A DNA stretch of 64,000 nucleotides from Paenibacillus sp. PCH8 (GTDB lineage Bacteria > Bacillota > Bacilli > Paenibacillales > Paenibacillaceae): positions 806,001 to 870,000 of the forward strand of contig NZ_PKQK01000003.1 of assembly GCF_002968835.1 (NCBI RefSeq). The letters are read 5' to 3'. Positions 42,928-52,472 of this stretch are shown piece by piece. A program made the position numbers and the translations under genes. The first letter of the stretch is position 1. The number at the start of each line of letters is the position of its first letter. Under the pieces are notes generated by a model. The model saw nothing but the letters and a program-made list of their open reading frames with translations, was not told where the DNA came from and ran no database searches.

Positions 42928-43737
42928 TCAGGAGACCTTATGCTCAATTCTCAGCTTGTCAGCGACCATCGCGATGAACTCGGAATTCGTCGGTTTCGAC
43001 TTGCTGATATTAATCGTATAGCCGAACAGGTGGCTGATGCTGTCGATGTTGCCGCGTGTCCATGCTACTTCAATCGCATGACGGATGGCACGTTCGACGC
43101 GAGACGGCGTGGTTTTGAATTTTTCGGCAATGGCCGGATACAGTGTTTTGGTGATGGCGCCCAAAATTTCGATATTGTTATACACCATCGTAATCGCTTC
43201 ACGCAAATACTGATATCCTTTAATATGCGCAGGAACGCCGATTTCATGTATGATGGACGTAATGTTTGCGTCCAAATTTTTGTGTTTGCCCATCGGCACC
43301 ACATTGGATCTGTTCATAAACATGGATGATCCATTGTTGGTCGACATCGCAGTCTGATTTCCCACCAGCTGACGCACACGATTCGCGAGCACTTCCATGT
43401 CAAACGGCTTAAGAATGTAATAGGAAGCTCCGAGTTGCACGGCACGCTGTGTGATGTTCTCTTGTCCGAATGCCGTAAGCATAATGACTTTAGGCTGTGG
43501 AGACAAATTCAGATCCCGCAAGCGCTCCAGTACACCCAATCCATCCAGATGAGGCATGATAATATCCAGGATCAGTACATCCGGTACATCCCGGGTTTGC
43601 TCCAGCAATTGCAGCACTTCTTCTCCATTGTATGCAATGCCGGTTACTTCCATATCTTCCTGTTCGGATATATATTCGGCAAGCAAATTCGTAAATTCAC
43701 GATTATCATCAGCCAGCAATACCTCAATTTTTTGCAA
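42928..43737 (-). CDS. spo0A: Sporulation response regulator Spo0A
   Basis: A 269-residue master regulator of sporulation entry. The receiver domain has the acidic pocket VLLADDNREF, phosphorylated Asp in DVLILDIIMPHLDG, Thr in VIMLTAFGQ and Lys in YYILKPFD. The effector domain has the sporulation-specific SRVERAIRHAIEVAW recognition helix and ISHLFGYTINISKSKPTNSE. The start is TTG at 43737 (GGAGG 8 bases upstream, MQKIEVLLADDN), not the ATG at 43776. Downstream of spoIVB, as in all Bacillales. Confidence 0.97.
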   Translation of the reverse strand: MQKIEVLLADDNREFTNLLAEYISEQEDMEVTGIAYNGEEVLQLLEQTRDVPDVLILDIIMPHLDGLGVLERLRDLNLSPQPKVIMLTAFGQENITQRAVQLGASYYILKPFDMEVLANRVRQLVGNQTAMSTNNGSSMFMNRSNVVPMGKHKNLDANITSIIHEIGVPAHIKGYQYLREAITMVYNNIEILGAITKTLYPAIAEKFKTTPSRVERAIRHAIEVAWTRGNIDSISHLFGYTINISKSKPTNSEFIAMVADKLRIEHKVS

Positions 43738-43794
43738 AACGGTATCCTCCTTTAATTTAAACAACGTTTCGTACATTTCCTTACATGTTAAATT

Positions 43795-43912
43795 TTCGAC
43801 ACAGTTGATGAAATTCCTTCTGTCGAAAATTATTTTTCTTTATTTTTTTTTCATGTTACTATATAATAAATAATTTATTTCATTATCCGATATATTATTT
43901 TTATTTTCGACA
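43795..43912 (-). promoter_or_regulatory. Three 0A-box motifs upstream of spo0A
   Basis: Exact matches to the Spo0A-binding heptamer TGTCGAA or its complement TTCGACA at 43795-43801, 43821-43827 and 43906-43912, in an A/T-rich region between spoIVB and spo0A. The arrangement suggests autoregulation, as known for spo0A in Bacillus. Confidence 0.8.
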
Positions 43913-43955
43913 AAAAAGAACCTCAGGGCTGTTATCCAGCCTTGAGGTTCTTTGC
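43912..43955 (-). terminator. Terminator at the spoIVB 3' end
   Basis: AAAGAACCTC.GGCTG / CAGCC.GAGGTTCTTT with TTTTTT on the minus strand. It begins inside the last spoIVB codons. Confidence 0.88.
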
Positions 43956-45362
43956 GTTTTCTTTTTTCATCATCACACCCGCATCCTGTAGCATCCATTC
44001 AATGAAGCATCCGTAACCCGATTTCGGATCATTAACAAACACATGAGTGACTGCACCAATCAATTTACCGTTTTGCACAATCGGGCTGCCGCTCATGCCT
44101 TGAACGATTCCACCCGTCTTATCCAGCAATTTCGGGTCGGTGATGCGAAGAACGAGACCTTTGGTCGCTGGTTCGGATTGATCTGCCACATGAACAATGT
44201 CAATCGAGAAGCGTTCCACTTGTTGACCATCAACCACGGTGAGTATTTCAGCAGGACCTTCCTTAACTTCATGGGAAAAAGCAACGGGAATGCCTTTGGA
44301 ATACAGACTGTGCTCAGGATTTCCGGACATCTTACCAAAGATACCAAAAGCCGTATTGCGTTCAATATTGCCCAAAATTTTGCTTTCCTTGAGGAAATGA
44401 GCACGTTTTTCGCCTGGATCACCCGTCTCACTTTTGGAAATGGACGTGACATTGGATTGAACGATCTGACCACTACCCACAACAATCGATGTTTGTGTGT
44501 TCATATCTGTAATTACATGGCCTAAGGCCCCATAAACACCCTGATCGGGAGCATAGAAGGTGAGTGTGCCAACTCCGGCTGCGGAATCACGAATGTACAA
44601 TCCAAGCCTCCATGCTTGATCTTCTGCATCATATGCCGGAGTCAATCTTGTTTTGACGGTTTCCTTACCCCGTTTCAACACGACATCGATGCCTTTTTTG
44701 TTCTTGCCAGCAAATTCAACAGCTTCGGAGACACCAGCCACGCCATCAAGACGTTTACCATCCATATGCGTAATCAGATCTCCAAGCTTAATGCCCGCGG
44801 TTTCTCCGGGTGATACTCGCTCATCCTGCCCGGAACGGACCAGATGATGCCCAACCACCAGAATGCCTGCAGATTTAACTTTGACGCCAATCGTTTGACC
44901 CCCGGGTACCACACGCAAATCCGGAATCACATTCACATGCACTGTTTTGACAGGAATTCTACCCCACAACTTTAACGTCAATTTCGCATGTCCCGTCTGT
45001 TGCGGGTGAAGATGCAAAGGTTGTTGCCTGGTAACGTGCATCGCTGCCTGATCATCCAAACCAACGATATCAGGACGATCTACAACAGCGCTTGAAGCAG
45101 CAGGAACGGCGAGCCGTACATCCACTTGCCTGCCAGCAAAAACCTGCAATTCATCCGGCAGCGAAGCATAACTTTGCACAGGCTGAATGGCCTGGCTGAT
45201 CACACAAAGAAAGAAGGCAAATAAAAGACCTAGAAATTTCTTCCTGAGGGGGAATTCAATGGCTGTCACACTCCCTTTGCTTCTTTCGCTTGACGAAAGG
45301 TGGTCGCCAATTGCGTACCTATAAGATAACCTCGCCCCCAGGCTTTTATTACTGTCAAACAT
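43932..45362 (-). CDS. spoIVB: SpoIVB serine peptidase
   Basis: A 476-residue PDZ-containing serine protease secreted from the forespore to trigger pro-sigma-K processing. Membrane/signal segment FLGLLFAFFLCVISQAI; PDZ domain GETAGIKLGDLITHMDGKRL; catalytic His in YGALGHVITDMNTQ; catalytic Ser in GGIVQGMSGSPIVQNGK; SGYGCFIEWMLQDAG near the end. The upstream frame is open to 45611; I chose the ATG at 45362 (MFDSNKSLG) because earlier residues look unlike the family, but its ribosome binding site is weak. Confidence 0.92.
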   Translation of the reverse strand: MFDSNKSLGARLSYRYAIGDHLSSSERSKGSVTAIEFPLRKKFLGLLFAFFLCVISQAIQPVQSYASLPDELQVFAGRQVDVRLAVPAASSAVVDRPDIVGLDDQAAMHVTRQQPLHLHPQQTGHAKLTLKLWGRIPVKTVHVNVIPDLRVVPGGQTIGVKVKSAGILVVGHHLVRSGQDERVSPGETAGIKLGDLITHMDGKRLDGVAGVSEAVEFAGKNKKGIDVVLKRGKETVKTRLTPAYDAEDQAWRLGLYIRDSAAGVGTLTFYAPDQGVYGALGHVITDMNTQTSIVVGSGQIVQSNVTSISKSETGDPGEKRAHFLKESKILGNIERNTAFGIFGKMSGNPEHSLYSKGIPVAFSHEVKEGPAEILTVVDGQQVERFSIDIVHVADQSEPATKGLVLRITDPKLLDKTGGIVQGMSGSPIVQNGKLIGAVTHVFVNDPKSGYGCFIEWMLQDAGVMMKKENAKNLKAG

Positions 45363-45379
45363 TACGCCAGCCGCTCGTT

Positions 45380-47097
45380 TCACCCTTTTTTGGCTTCCGC
45401 CAAATTCAGCATTTCCTGTGCGTGATGCAGTGTTTTTTCTGTAATTTCCACGCCGCCCAGCATACGTGCCAATTCCTTCACTCTGCCTTCGTCTGACAGC
45501 GATTCCACTTGCGTCATCGTCCGTCCATCGTAGACATGTTTCTCGATGAGGTATTGATGATCTGCCATACAAGCCACTTGTGGTAAGTGAGTTATTGAGA
45601 AAACTTGGCACGTCGAAGACAAACGGAACAATTTTTCCGCAATGGATTGAGCGGCTCTACCGCTAACGCCTGTGTCGACTTCATCAAAAATCAACACAGG
45701 TATCCGATCATGTCGTGCAAAGATACTCTTCATGGCCAGCATCATTCTCGACAACTCACCACCTGAAGCAATCTTGCCCAGTGGGCGCAGAGGCTCACCG
45801 GGGTTCGGTGAGATCAGGAATTCCGCATTATCTGCACCATGACGATTCAGACGAATACGCCGTCCATTCCATTCAATGCCTTTCGGATCTTCGAACGGAG
45901 TAATCTGCACACGCAGTGTCGTTCTCTCCATCTGTAGATCTTTAAGCTCACTTTCCACCTGAGCAGCAAGTTCCTCGGCACATTGTTTGCGAATTTTGCT
46001 GAGTTCCTCGGCAGACTCCATCACAAGGTTAAGCATTTTGTCACGTTCAGCCCGCAATATCTCCAGACGTTCGTCCTTGTTCTCCAGTTGGTCGGTTTCA
46101 TGACTAATCTGATCATAATAACTCAAAATAAGTTCCACACTGTCTCCGTATTTCCGTCTGAGGCCAGAAATCAGATTCAGCCTTTGTTCCACTTCTTCCA
46201 GTCTTCCCGGATTAAATTCAATTTTCTCCCGGTAATCCCTTAACTGAAAAGTCGCATCTTCCAATTGATAAAAAGCCGATTGCAGCTGTTCAACAATTGG
46301 TTGTAATCCTTTACTGTCATATCCTGATATATCTTCAATTCGTGAAAGTGCAATGCTTACAGCTTCAAGCCCGCGTTGACCACTGAGCAGATCATATGCA
46401 CCAGCAACACTGTCCATCATTTTCTCACTATGGGATAGTTTGACCCGTTCTTCCCGAGTAATTCATCCTCACTCTGAGTTAGACCTGCCGCTGCGATCTC
46501 TTCAAGTTGAAAGCGATACATATCCAGAAGTTGATATGCACGCTGACTCGACTCCTGAAGCGCACGCAGTTCTTTTTCGGCCGTGATAAACTTACTGTAG
46601 CGCTCCTGATACTTCGCTTTGACGGGTCCAATTACTTCCGAGCCATACGTATCAAGAAGCCCCAGATGGCTCTCTGCGCGCAGCAAACTCTGGTGTTCAT
46701 GTTGACCATGGATATTAATCAGCTTCTCCCCTACTTCACGCAGCATGGTCAGATTGACCAATTGTCCATTAATCCGTGACGTGCTTTTACCCTGCGTGTT
46801 CAATTCACGCCTGATCACCAAATGCTCCTCCGGTTCACAATGGATACCAAGCTTCTCCAATATCTGCCATACCGGATGGCTCTGCTCCATCTCGAAAAGA
46901 GCTTCCATCTCAGCCTTGTCACATCCATACCGGATCAGGTCCGCTGAACTCCGTCCTCCGGCAATCAAACCAAGTGCATCTATAATGATCGACTTCCCCG
47001 CACCCGTTTCCCCAGAGAGAACATGGAATCCCGGATGGAATACAACGTCAACTTCTTCCACCACAGCCAGATTACGAATCGATAAAGTAACTAACAT
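45380..47097 (-). pseudogene. recN: DNA repair protein RecN, frameshifted
   Basis: An SMC-like ATPase for double-strand-break repair, split in two frames. The N-terminal piece (47097 to 46417) has Walker A SGETGAGKSIIIDALG and begins a coiled coil; it ends DELLGKNGSNYPIVRK-stop. The C-terminal piece (to 45380) holds EKMMDSVAGAYDLLSG, signature LGKIASGGELSRMMLAMK, and Walker B IPVLIFDEVDTGVSG. Adding one G in GGGAAGAACGG (minus strand, near 46450) gives KERVKLSHSEKMMDSV and a normal RecN. ATG at 47097 has GGAGGT 10 bases upstream. Downstream of argR as usual. Confidence 0.9.
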
Positions 47098-47151
47098 CTG
47101 CAACAACACCTCCGGATGACTAACTCAGAAATTATGTTTTTGAATCATTGA

Positions 47152-47601
47152 TTAGGAAATGTAACCCATGATCCGTTCAATGACGGTCACGCTGTTACCT
47201 TCAGTCCGGCAGATAATGAGAATCGTGTCATCTCCACAGATCGTCCCCATGACCTCATTCCACTCGATATTATCAAGCAAAGCAGCAATCGAGTTGGCTG
47301 TTCCCGGCAGACATTTCATCACAACCAGATTGTTCGCGTGATCAATGTGAAGGAAGTTGTCCACAAGTGCACGCTTTAGCTTCTGAATCGGATTATATCG
47401 CTGATCTGTTGGCAAAGAATACTTATAACGACCATCATCCATCGGAATCTTGATTAATAGAAGTTCCTTGATATCTCGGGATACCGTCGCCTGCGTCACC
47501 TGAAAGCCCGATTGACGCAGTGTTTCCACCAGATCGTCCTGTGTTTCTATTTCATTTTGGCTTATTATTTCACGAATCTTGATGTGTCGTTGTCCTTTCA
47601 T
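47152..47601 (-). CDS. argR: Arginine repressor ArgR/AhrC
   Basis: A 149-residue transcriptional regulator of arginine metabolism. Winged helix MKGQRHIKIREIISQNEIET with QVTQATVSRDIKELLLIKI; the C-terminal hexamerisation/arginine-binding domain has GTICGDDTILIICRT with the paired Asp residues. ATG at 47601. Upstream of recN, as in Bacillus. Confidence 0.95.
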   Translation of the reverse strand: MKGQRHIKIREIISQNEIETQDDLVETLRQSGFQVTQATVSRDIKELLLIKIPMDDGRYKYSLPTDQRYNPIQKLKRALVDNFLHIDHANNLVVMKCLPGTANSIAALLDNIEWNEVMGTICGDDTILIICRTEGNSVTVIERIMGYIS

Positions 47602-47686
47602 ATATGCCTCCAGTTAAATGTATTGCAATAAAGCAGCAAATGTCGTTCGCCGCAGGCTTTGCCATGCCATGTTCATTCTTTTTATA

Positions 47687-48172
47687 TTAGTCCAGATCAT
47701 ACCCATCATACACATCTTCCGAATAGTCCATGAGCCTGATTAACTTAATATCGGAATCCTCCACGTCAACATACAGCAACCCTTCACAGCCAGGGTATAA
47801 CAACAGATAATGAAGGAAGCGGTCCCTTAGCGCAGGTCCGGTCATTTCAAGCGGTTGTCTGCGACGGGACGTCTTCACCAGATACCTGTCATCCTCACGC
47901 TCTGCAACATAGTCAATGAACAGTCTGCTGTAAAAAACGGATCCATTGGCTTCAAAAGCCAGCGGAACTTTCATTCTGCCACCGATGACTTCATACCCTT
48001 GTGCTTCAAGCAGATCCAACGCCGGGGAATCCTGAATCTTGGCATTCAGTTGCATTCCAGACAAGCTCACAGGCACCGGTCGGGTAACCCAATTACGCAA
48101 GCCGAAGAACAGCCACAAGATCAAACAGACAGCAAGTACACCTATAACGATTGTGTCGTATTGCCCATCCAT
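47687..48172 (-). CDS. Hypothetical membrane-anchored protein, 161 aa
   Basis: An N-terminal membrane helix (DTIVIGVLAVCLILWLFFGL) and a soluble domain (LLEAQGYEVIGGRMKVPLAF; FYSRLFIDYVAEREDDRYLV), with an acidic C-terminus (YSEDVYDGYDLD). No family recognised. It lies between tlyA and argR; a similar-sized hypothetical sits here in other Paenibacillus (recollection, unverified). Confidence 0.7.
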   Translation of the reverse strand: MDGQYDTIVIGVLAVCLILWLFFGLRNWVTRPVPVSLSGMQLNAKIQDSPALDLLEAQGYEVIGGRMKVPLAFEANGSVFYSRLFIDYVAEREDDRYLVKTSRRRQPLEMTGPALRDRFLHYLLLYPGCEGLLYVDVEDSDIKLIRLMDYSEDVYDGYDLD

Positions 48173-48256
48173 TAACGCTCACCTCGAAGACTTATTCGAG
48201 ATTCAGTAACGATTTCCCTCTACATCGATCATCTTTCCAGCGAAAAGAAACCCATC

Positions 48257-49102
48257 CTATGATGAGTTTCCCTTAAATGTATGAGAAGCTTCTTTCGCAA
48301 CTTGTTCCGCAAGTGCATCAAGTGAAGCCGGATCGTTCTCTGGTTGTGTTGCCTCTGGTACGTCCAGACGCCAATGCGCGAGAAATTCGATATTGCCTTC
48401 TCCGCCCGTGATCGGGGAGAACGTTAAGTCCTGCAGATGCAGGCCAAGTTGGTTTGCAAAATGAAGCATCGTCTGTAATACATCCTTGTGTACCTTGGAA
48501 TCACGTACCACACCGGATTTGCCCACCTTATCACGGCCTGCCTCGAATTGAGGTTTGATCAAGGCCACGATATCTGCAGATTCATGCAGAAGAGCAAGCA
48601 ACGGGGGCAATATGATTCGCAGTGAAATGAACGACACATCAATACTCGCAAAGTTCGGCTTAGGTCCATTCAGATCTTCGGGAGTTACATAGCGGAAATT
48701 CGTTCGTTCCATAACGGTAACCCGTTCATCATTACGCAATGACCAGTCGAGCTGATTATAGCCCACATCAATTGCGTATACATGAGATGCGCCATGCTGT
48801 AGTGCACAATCGGTAAAACCACCGGTCGATGAACCGATGTCGAGCATCACAAGTCCACTCATATCAAGACCGAAATGACGGATCGCTTTTTCGAGCTTTA
48901 ATCCGCCTCTGCCGACATAGGGATGTACCGAGCCCTTAACCTTCAGCTCGGCTTCCCGTGGAATTTTCATGCCCGCCTTTTCAATCGGCTCATTGTTAGC
49001 GTACACCAGCCCAGCCATGATCGCAGCTTTTGCCTTCTCACGACTTTCATAATAGCCCTGCTCAACCAGCAGAACATCAATTCGTTCTTTCGGGAGTGAC
49101 AT
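48257..49102 (-). CDS. tlyA: TlyA family rRNA 2'-O-methyltransferase
   Basis: A 281-residue protein: an S4 RNA-binding domain (RIDVLLVEQGYYESREKAKA) and an FtsJ-like methyltransferase domain with SAM motif VMLDIGSSTGGFTDCALQHG, YAIDVGYNQLDW, ASIDVSFISLR and ALIKPQFEAGRD. Family members methylate cytidine in 16S and 23S rRNA. GGAG lies 6 bases before the ATG. Between dxs and the hypothetical gene. Confidence 0.93.
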   Translation of the reverse strand: MSLPKERIDVLLVEQGYYESREKAKAAIMAGLVYANNEPIEKAGMKIPREAELKVKGSVHPYVGRGGLKLEKAIRHFGLDMSGLVMLDIGSSTGGFTDCALQHGASHVYAIDVGYNQLDWSLRNDERVTVMERTNFRYVTPEDLNGPKPNFASIDVSFISLRIILPPLLALLHESADIVALIKPQFEAGRDKVGKSGVVRDSKVHKDVLQTMLHFANQLGLHLQDLTFSPITGGEGNIEFLAHWRLDVPEATQPENDPASLDALAEQVAKEASHTFKGNSS

Positions 49103-49124
49103 GTCTTTCTCCTATCTTGTAGAA

Positions 49125-51032
49125 TTACGAAGGAAATCGTGTTTTGGGCATGCCGTAAGCTGATTGAACAGCCATGTTGCGCAGTTCAGCACAGACATTC
49201 TCAACGGTAAGACCCACTTCCTCACGTTGTTCCTTAATACTGCCATGCTCGATGAAGCGATCTGGAATCCCCATCAATTTCACATGAACATCATGCAGTC
49301 CCTGTTCAGCATAGAACTCCAGAACAGCACTACCCATGCTACCTGCTTGTGATACCTCTTCAAGCACAATCAGTTTTGTGCTCCGTACAGCCAGATCACG
49401 CAGCATCTGCTCATCCAGAGGTTTGAGGAAGCGAGCGTTGATTACGCCAGCCGTAATGCCTTCCCGCTTGATCGTCTCCGATGCTTCTTCTGCAATCTGT
49501 ACCATGGATCCGGAGGCTATAATTGCATATCCCTCAGATGGACGCAGTTGCTCCCAAGTTCCAATTGGAATCGGTACAAGCACATCATCCAGGGGTACCC
49601 CTACCACATTATTACGTGGATAACGATAAGCGATTGGACCTTCATTATAATCAAGCGCCGTTTTCATCATGTGGCGCAGTTCATTTTCGTCTTTTGGCAT
49701 CATCAGAACGATATTTGGAATATGACGCATAAAGGCTACATCGTATACTCCCTGATGTGTTTCCCCATCTGGACCGACAAAACCTGCGCGGTCAATAGCA
49801 AACATGACGTTGGCATTATGACGGCAGATATCGTGTACAATCTGATCATATGCACGTTGCATAAATGTAGAGTATACAGCAAAGACAGGTTTTAATCCTT
49901 CCATTGCCAAAGCAGCACACATCGTTGCCGCATGCTGTTCAGCTATACCTACGTCAATCATGCGATCAGGGAATTCCTTACTGAACGGAATAAGACCCGA
50001 TCCGGTAGGCATCGCTGGAGTTACAGCTACAATCCGCTTATCCTGCTTCGCAAGATCAATCAGCGTCTGACCAAATACTTCCGTGTACATTGGTTTGCCC
50101 ACAGCCTTCAATACTTGACCGGATTCAATTTTGTACGGAGATATTCCGTGCCACTTGTGTGAATCGGCTTCCGCTGGCTGATATCCCTTACCTTTGGTCG
50201 TCAGTACATGAACCAGTACAGGTCCAGCCACGTTATCAGCCTGTTTGAAGGTCTCAATTAATTTGGGAATGTCGTGCCCGTCTATCGGACCCAGATAAGT
50301 GAAGCCCAGTTCTTCAAAAAGCACACCGGGTACCATCATATATTTGACACTGTCTTTGATCCAACTTGCCGATTTCGCCAAACGATCCCCAATAGCTGGT
50401 ATCTTCTTGAGCATTCCCTCAACATCATCTTTCGCTTTCAGATAATGACGATCGGAACGAATCTTGCTCAAATATTTATGCATGGCCCCAACGTTTGGAG
50501 CAATGGACATTTCATTATCATTAAGAATAACCATTAGTTTTCTTTGCTCATGACCAATATGATTGAGGGCTTCAAAAGCCATACCACCGGTAAGTGCGCC
50601 ATCGCCAATCATCGCGATGACTTGGTTATCCTGACCCTTCAGATCACGCGCAAGAGCCATCCCCATAGCAGCGGACAATGAAGTACTGCTGTGTCCAGCT
50701 TCCCATACATCATGTTCACTTTCGTTGCGTTTGACAAATCCGCACAGGCCATTTTGTTGACGCAATGTATCAAAACGATCCATGCGCCCTGTCAGGACTT
50801 TGTGCACATAAGCTTGATGCCCTACATCGAAAATCATTTTGTCTGCTGGACTGTTATAGCAGTAATGCAGGGCTACCGTGAGCTCAACCACTCCTAAGTT
50901 GGGTGCGAGATGCCCCCCTGTAACGGACAGTTTCTCAATCAGAAACTGCCGGATCTCTGCCGACAAAAGCACAAGATCATCTTGAGACATCGACTTTAGA
51001 TCACTGGGTTGTTTAATTTGTGGAAGCAGCAC
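49125..51032 (-). CDS. dxs: 1-deoxy-D-xylulose-5-phosphate synthase
   Basis: A 635-residue ThDP enzyme, first step of the MEP isoprenoid pathway. ThDP motif MIGDGALTGGMAFEALNHIG with LNDNEMSIAPNVGAM; catalytic His in FDVGHQAYVHK; transketolase-like pyrimidine domain IDVGIAEQHAATMCAALA; GPDGETHQGVYDVAF. GTG start at 51032 with GGGGAG upstream. Lies next to ispA, giving a two-step isoprenoid grouping. Confidence 0.97.
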   Translation of the reverse strand: MLLPQIKQPSDLKSMSQDDLVLLSAEIRQFLIEKLSVTGGHLAPNLGVVELTVALHYCYNSPADKMIFDVGHQAYVHKVLTGRMDRFDTLRQQNGLCGFVKRNESEHDVWEAGHSSTSLSAAMGMALARDLKGQDNQVIAMIGDGALTGGMAFEALNHIGHEQRKLMVILNDNEMSIAPNVGAMHKYLSKIRSDRHYLKAKDDVEGMLKKIPAIGDRLAKSASWIKDSVKYMMVPGVLFEELGFTYLGPIDGHDIPKLIETFKQADNVAGPVLVHVLTTKGKGYQPAEADSHKWHGISPYKIESGQVLKAVGKPMYTEVFGQTLIDLAKQDKRIVAVTPAMPTGSGLIPFSKEFPDRMIDVGIAEQHAATMCAALAMEGLKPVFAVYSTFMQRAYDQIVHDICRHNANVMFAIDRAGFVGPDGETHQGVYDVAFMRHIPNIVLMMPKDENELRHMMKTALDYNEGPIAYRYPRNNVVGVPLDDVLVPIPIGTWEQLRPSEGYAIIASGSMVQIAEEASETIKREGITAGVINARFLKPLDEQMLRDLAVRSTKLIVLEEVSQAGSMGSAVLEFYAEQGLHDVHVKLMGIPDRFIEHGSIKEQREEVGLTVENVCAELRNMAVQSAYGMPKTRFPS

Positions 51033-51214
51033 GAGAATCTCCCCGCTTTCCTAGATTGTTTGATTGTTGATGTAAACCATGTATACAAGTTATGATCCAA
51101 ATGACATTAGATCATTATAACATAAAAGAACAAGAATCATAATTTACTGCTCCATACTCCCGATAACGAGCATTTCCGCCAGCAAATTATGTATGATCCT
51201 TTTCCATATGTATG

Positions 51215-51259
51215 CCCAAATTCATTTGGGACAGACTTTTTCCAACCACTCGGAAAAAG
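51215..51259 (-). other. Two small hairpins between ispA and dxs
   Basis: CCCAAA/TTTGGG (51215-51230) and CTTTTTCC/GGAAAAAG (51236-51259). Neither has a clear T run on the minus strand; they may be leader structures of dxs. Confidence 0.35.
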
Positions 51260-51316
51260 GACATTACAATCATTACACCGTTATATATGTTTTGAAACAG
51301 CATGCTTCACCCGAAA

Positions 51317-52222
51317 CTAATGGTCTCGACTCATCAGATAATCCGCAATTTCCAACAACCGGGATGCATCAGGTAACGCGGCTCTTTCAAGTGCATCTTT
51401 TGCTGATTGCGTAAGGGATTTCACCTCATCCATAGAAGCGTCCATGCCAATAAAATAAGGATACGTTACCTTCTGCTGATTCACATCGCTCTGTGTTTTC
51501 TTACCCATCTTTTGCTCGTCACCCGTCAGGTCAAGGATATCATCCTGAATCTGAAACGCCAGCCCCAGATCACGGCCAAACACACGCAGTGCTTCCAATT
51601 GCCCTTCCGTTGCTCCACCGATTCGTGCCCCTGCAATAAGGGAGAATACGATCAGATCACCCGTCTTGTGCAAATGAATATATTGAAGCTGCGCAAGATC
51701 GGTCATCCCCTGTTCGCCTTCCATATCAGCAACTTGCCCACCGACCATGCCTCTTGCTCCAGCAAGTTCGGACATGTCCTCCACGATCGACAGCAGAGCG
51801 TCTGGCGATACACCACTACGGCGACCAGCTTGAACAATGCTATAGAAGGCATGAGTTAACAGCGCATCACCTGCCAATATCGCTGTTGCTTCACCATATA
51901 CCTTATGATTGGTTAACTTTCCCCTGCGATAATCATCATTATCCATAGCAGGCAGGTCGTCGTGGATCAAGGAATAGGTATGAACCATCTCCACGGCGCA
52001 GGCTACCGGCATTGCAGCTATACGCTGTGCACCGAAGGCTTCCGCCGCAGCAACGACCAGAAGAGGGCGAAGGCGTTTGCCTCCGGCCATAAGTGAATAC
52101 TGCATCGCATCCATCAGCGATTGGGGTACATCCCAGTGAACCGGAAGAGTATGTTTCAACTCTTCCGTTACCTCAGCTGTGACCTCCTGAAGGTATGCTT
52201 GAAACGAAGGACGATTACTCAT
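51317..52222 (-). CDS. ispA: Polyprenyl (farnesyl) diphosphate synthase
   Basis: A 301-residue prenyltransferase that builds farnesyl diphosphate from IPP and DMAPP. First aspartate-rich motif LIHDDLPAMDNDDYRRG, second FQIQDDILDLTGDEQKMGKK; HTYSLIHDD and KVTYPYFIGMD are typical. The ATG at 52222 overlaps the xseB stop by eight bases, so translation is coupled; a longer frame to 52279 is not supported. Confidence 0.95.
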   Translation of the reverse strand: MSNRPSFQAYLQEVTAEVTEELKHTLPVHWDVPQSLMDAMQYSLMAGGKRLRPLLVVAAAEAFGAQRIAAMPVACAVEMVHTYSLIHDDLPAMDNDDYRRGKLTNHKVYGEATAILAGDALLTHAFYSIVQAGRRSGVSPDALLSIVEDMSELAGARGMVGGQVADMEGEQGMTDLAQLQYIHLHKTGDLIVFSLIAGARIGGATEGQLEALRVFGRDLGLAFQIQDDILDLTGDEQKMGKKTQSDVNQQKVTYPYFIGMDASMDEVKSLTQSAKDALERAALPDASRLLEIADYLMSRDH

Positions 52223-52472
52223 GGACTTCACCGCTCTCATCGTCAGCAGTTCCAAAGGGCTTCTTGCGAAGCTCCCCATCTTCTTCTACGATCATCTCGA
52301 TCTTGCGTTCCACTTGTTCCAGCTTCAAACCGCACAGTTGCGAAAGTTTCATCCCGCGCTGAAACAGATCGATGGCTTGTTCCAACGGAACATCACCATG
52401 CTCAAGTTGACCTACGATGTCTTCCAATGCCGCCATTGCTTCTTCGAAATTCAATTCCGGTTCATTCGCCAT
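52215..52472 (-). CDS. xseB: Exodeoxyribonuclease VII small subunit
   Basis: An 85-residue protein with the family core NFEEAMAALEDIVGQLEHGD and PLEQAIDLFQRGMKLSQLC. It overlaps the end of xseA by 11 bases and the start of ispA by 8. Confidence 0.95.
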   Translation of the reverse strand: MANEPELNFEEAMAALEDIVGQLEHGDVPLEQAIDLFQRGMKLSQLCGLKLEQVERKIEMIVEEDGELRKKPFGTADDESGEVHE

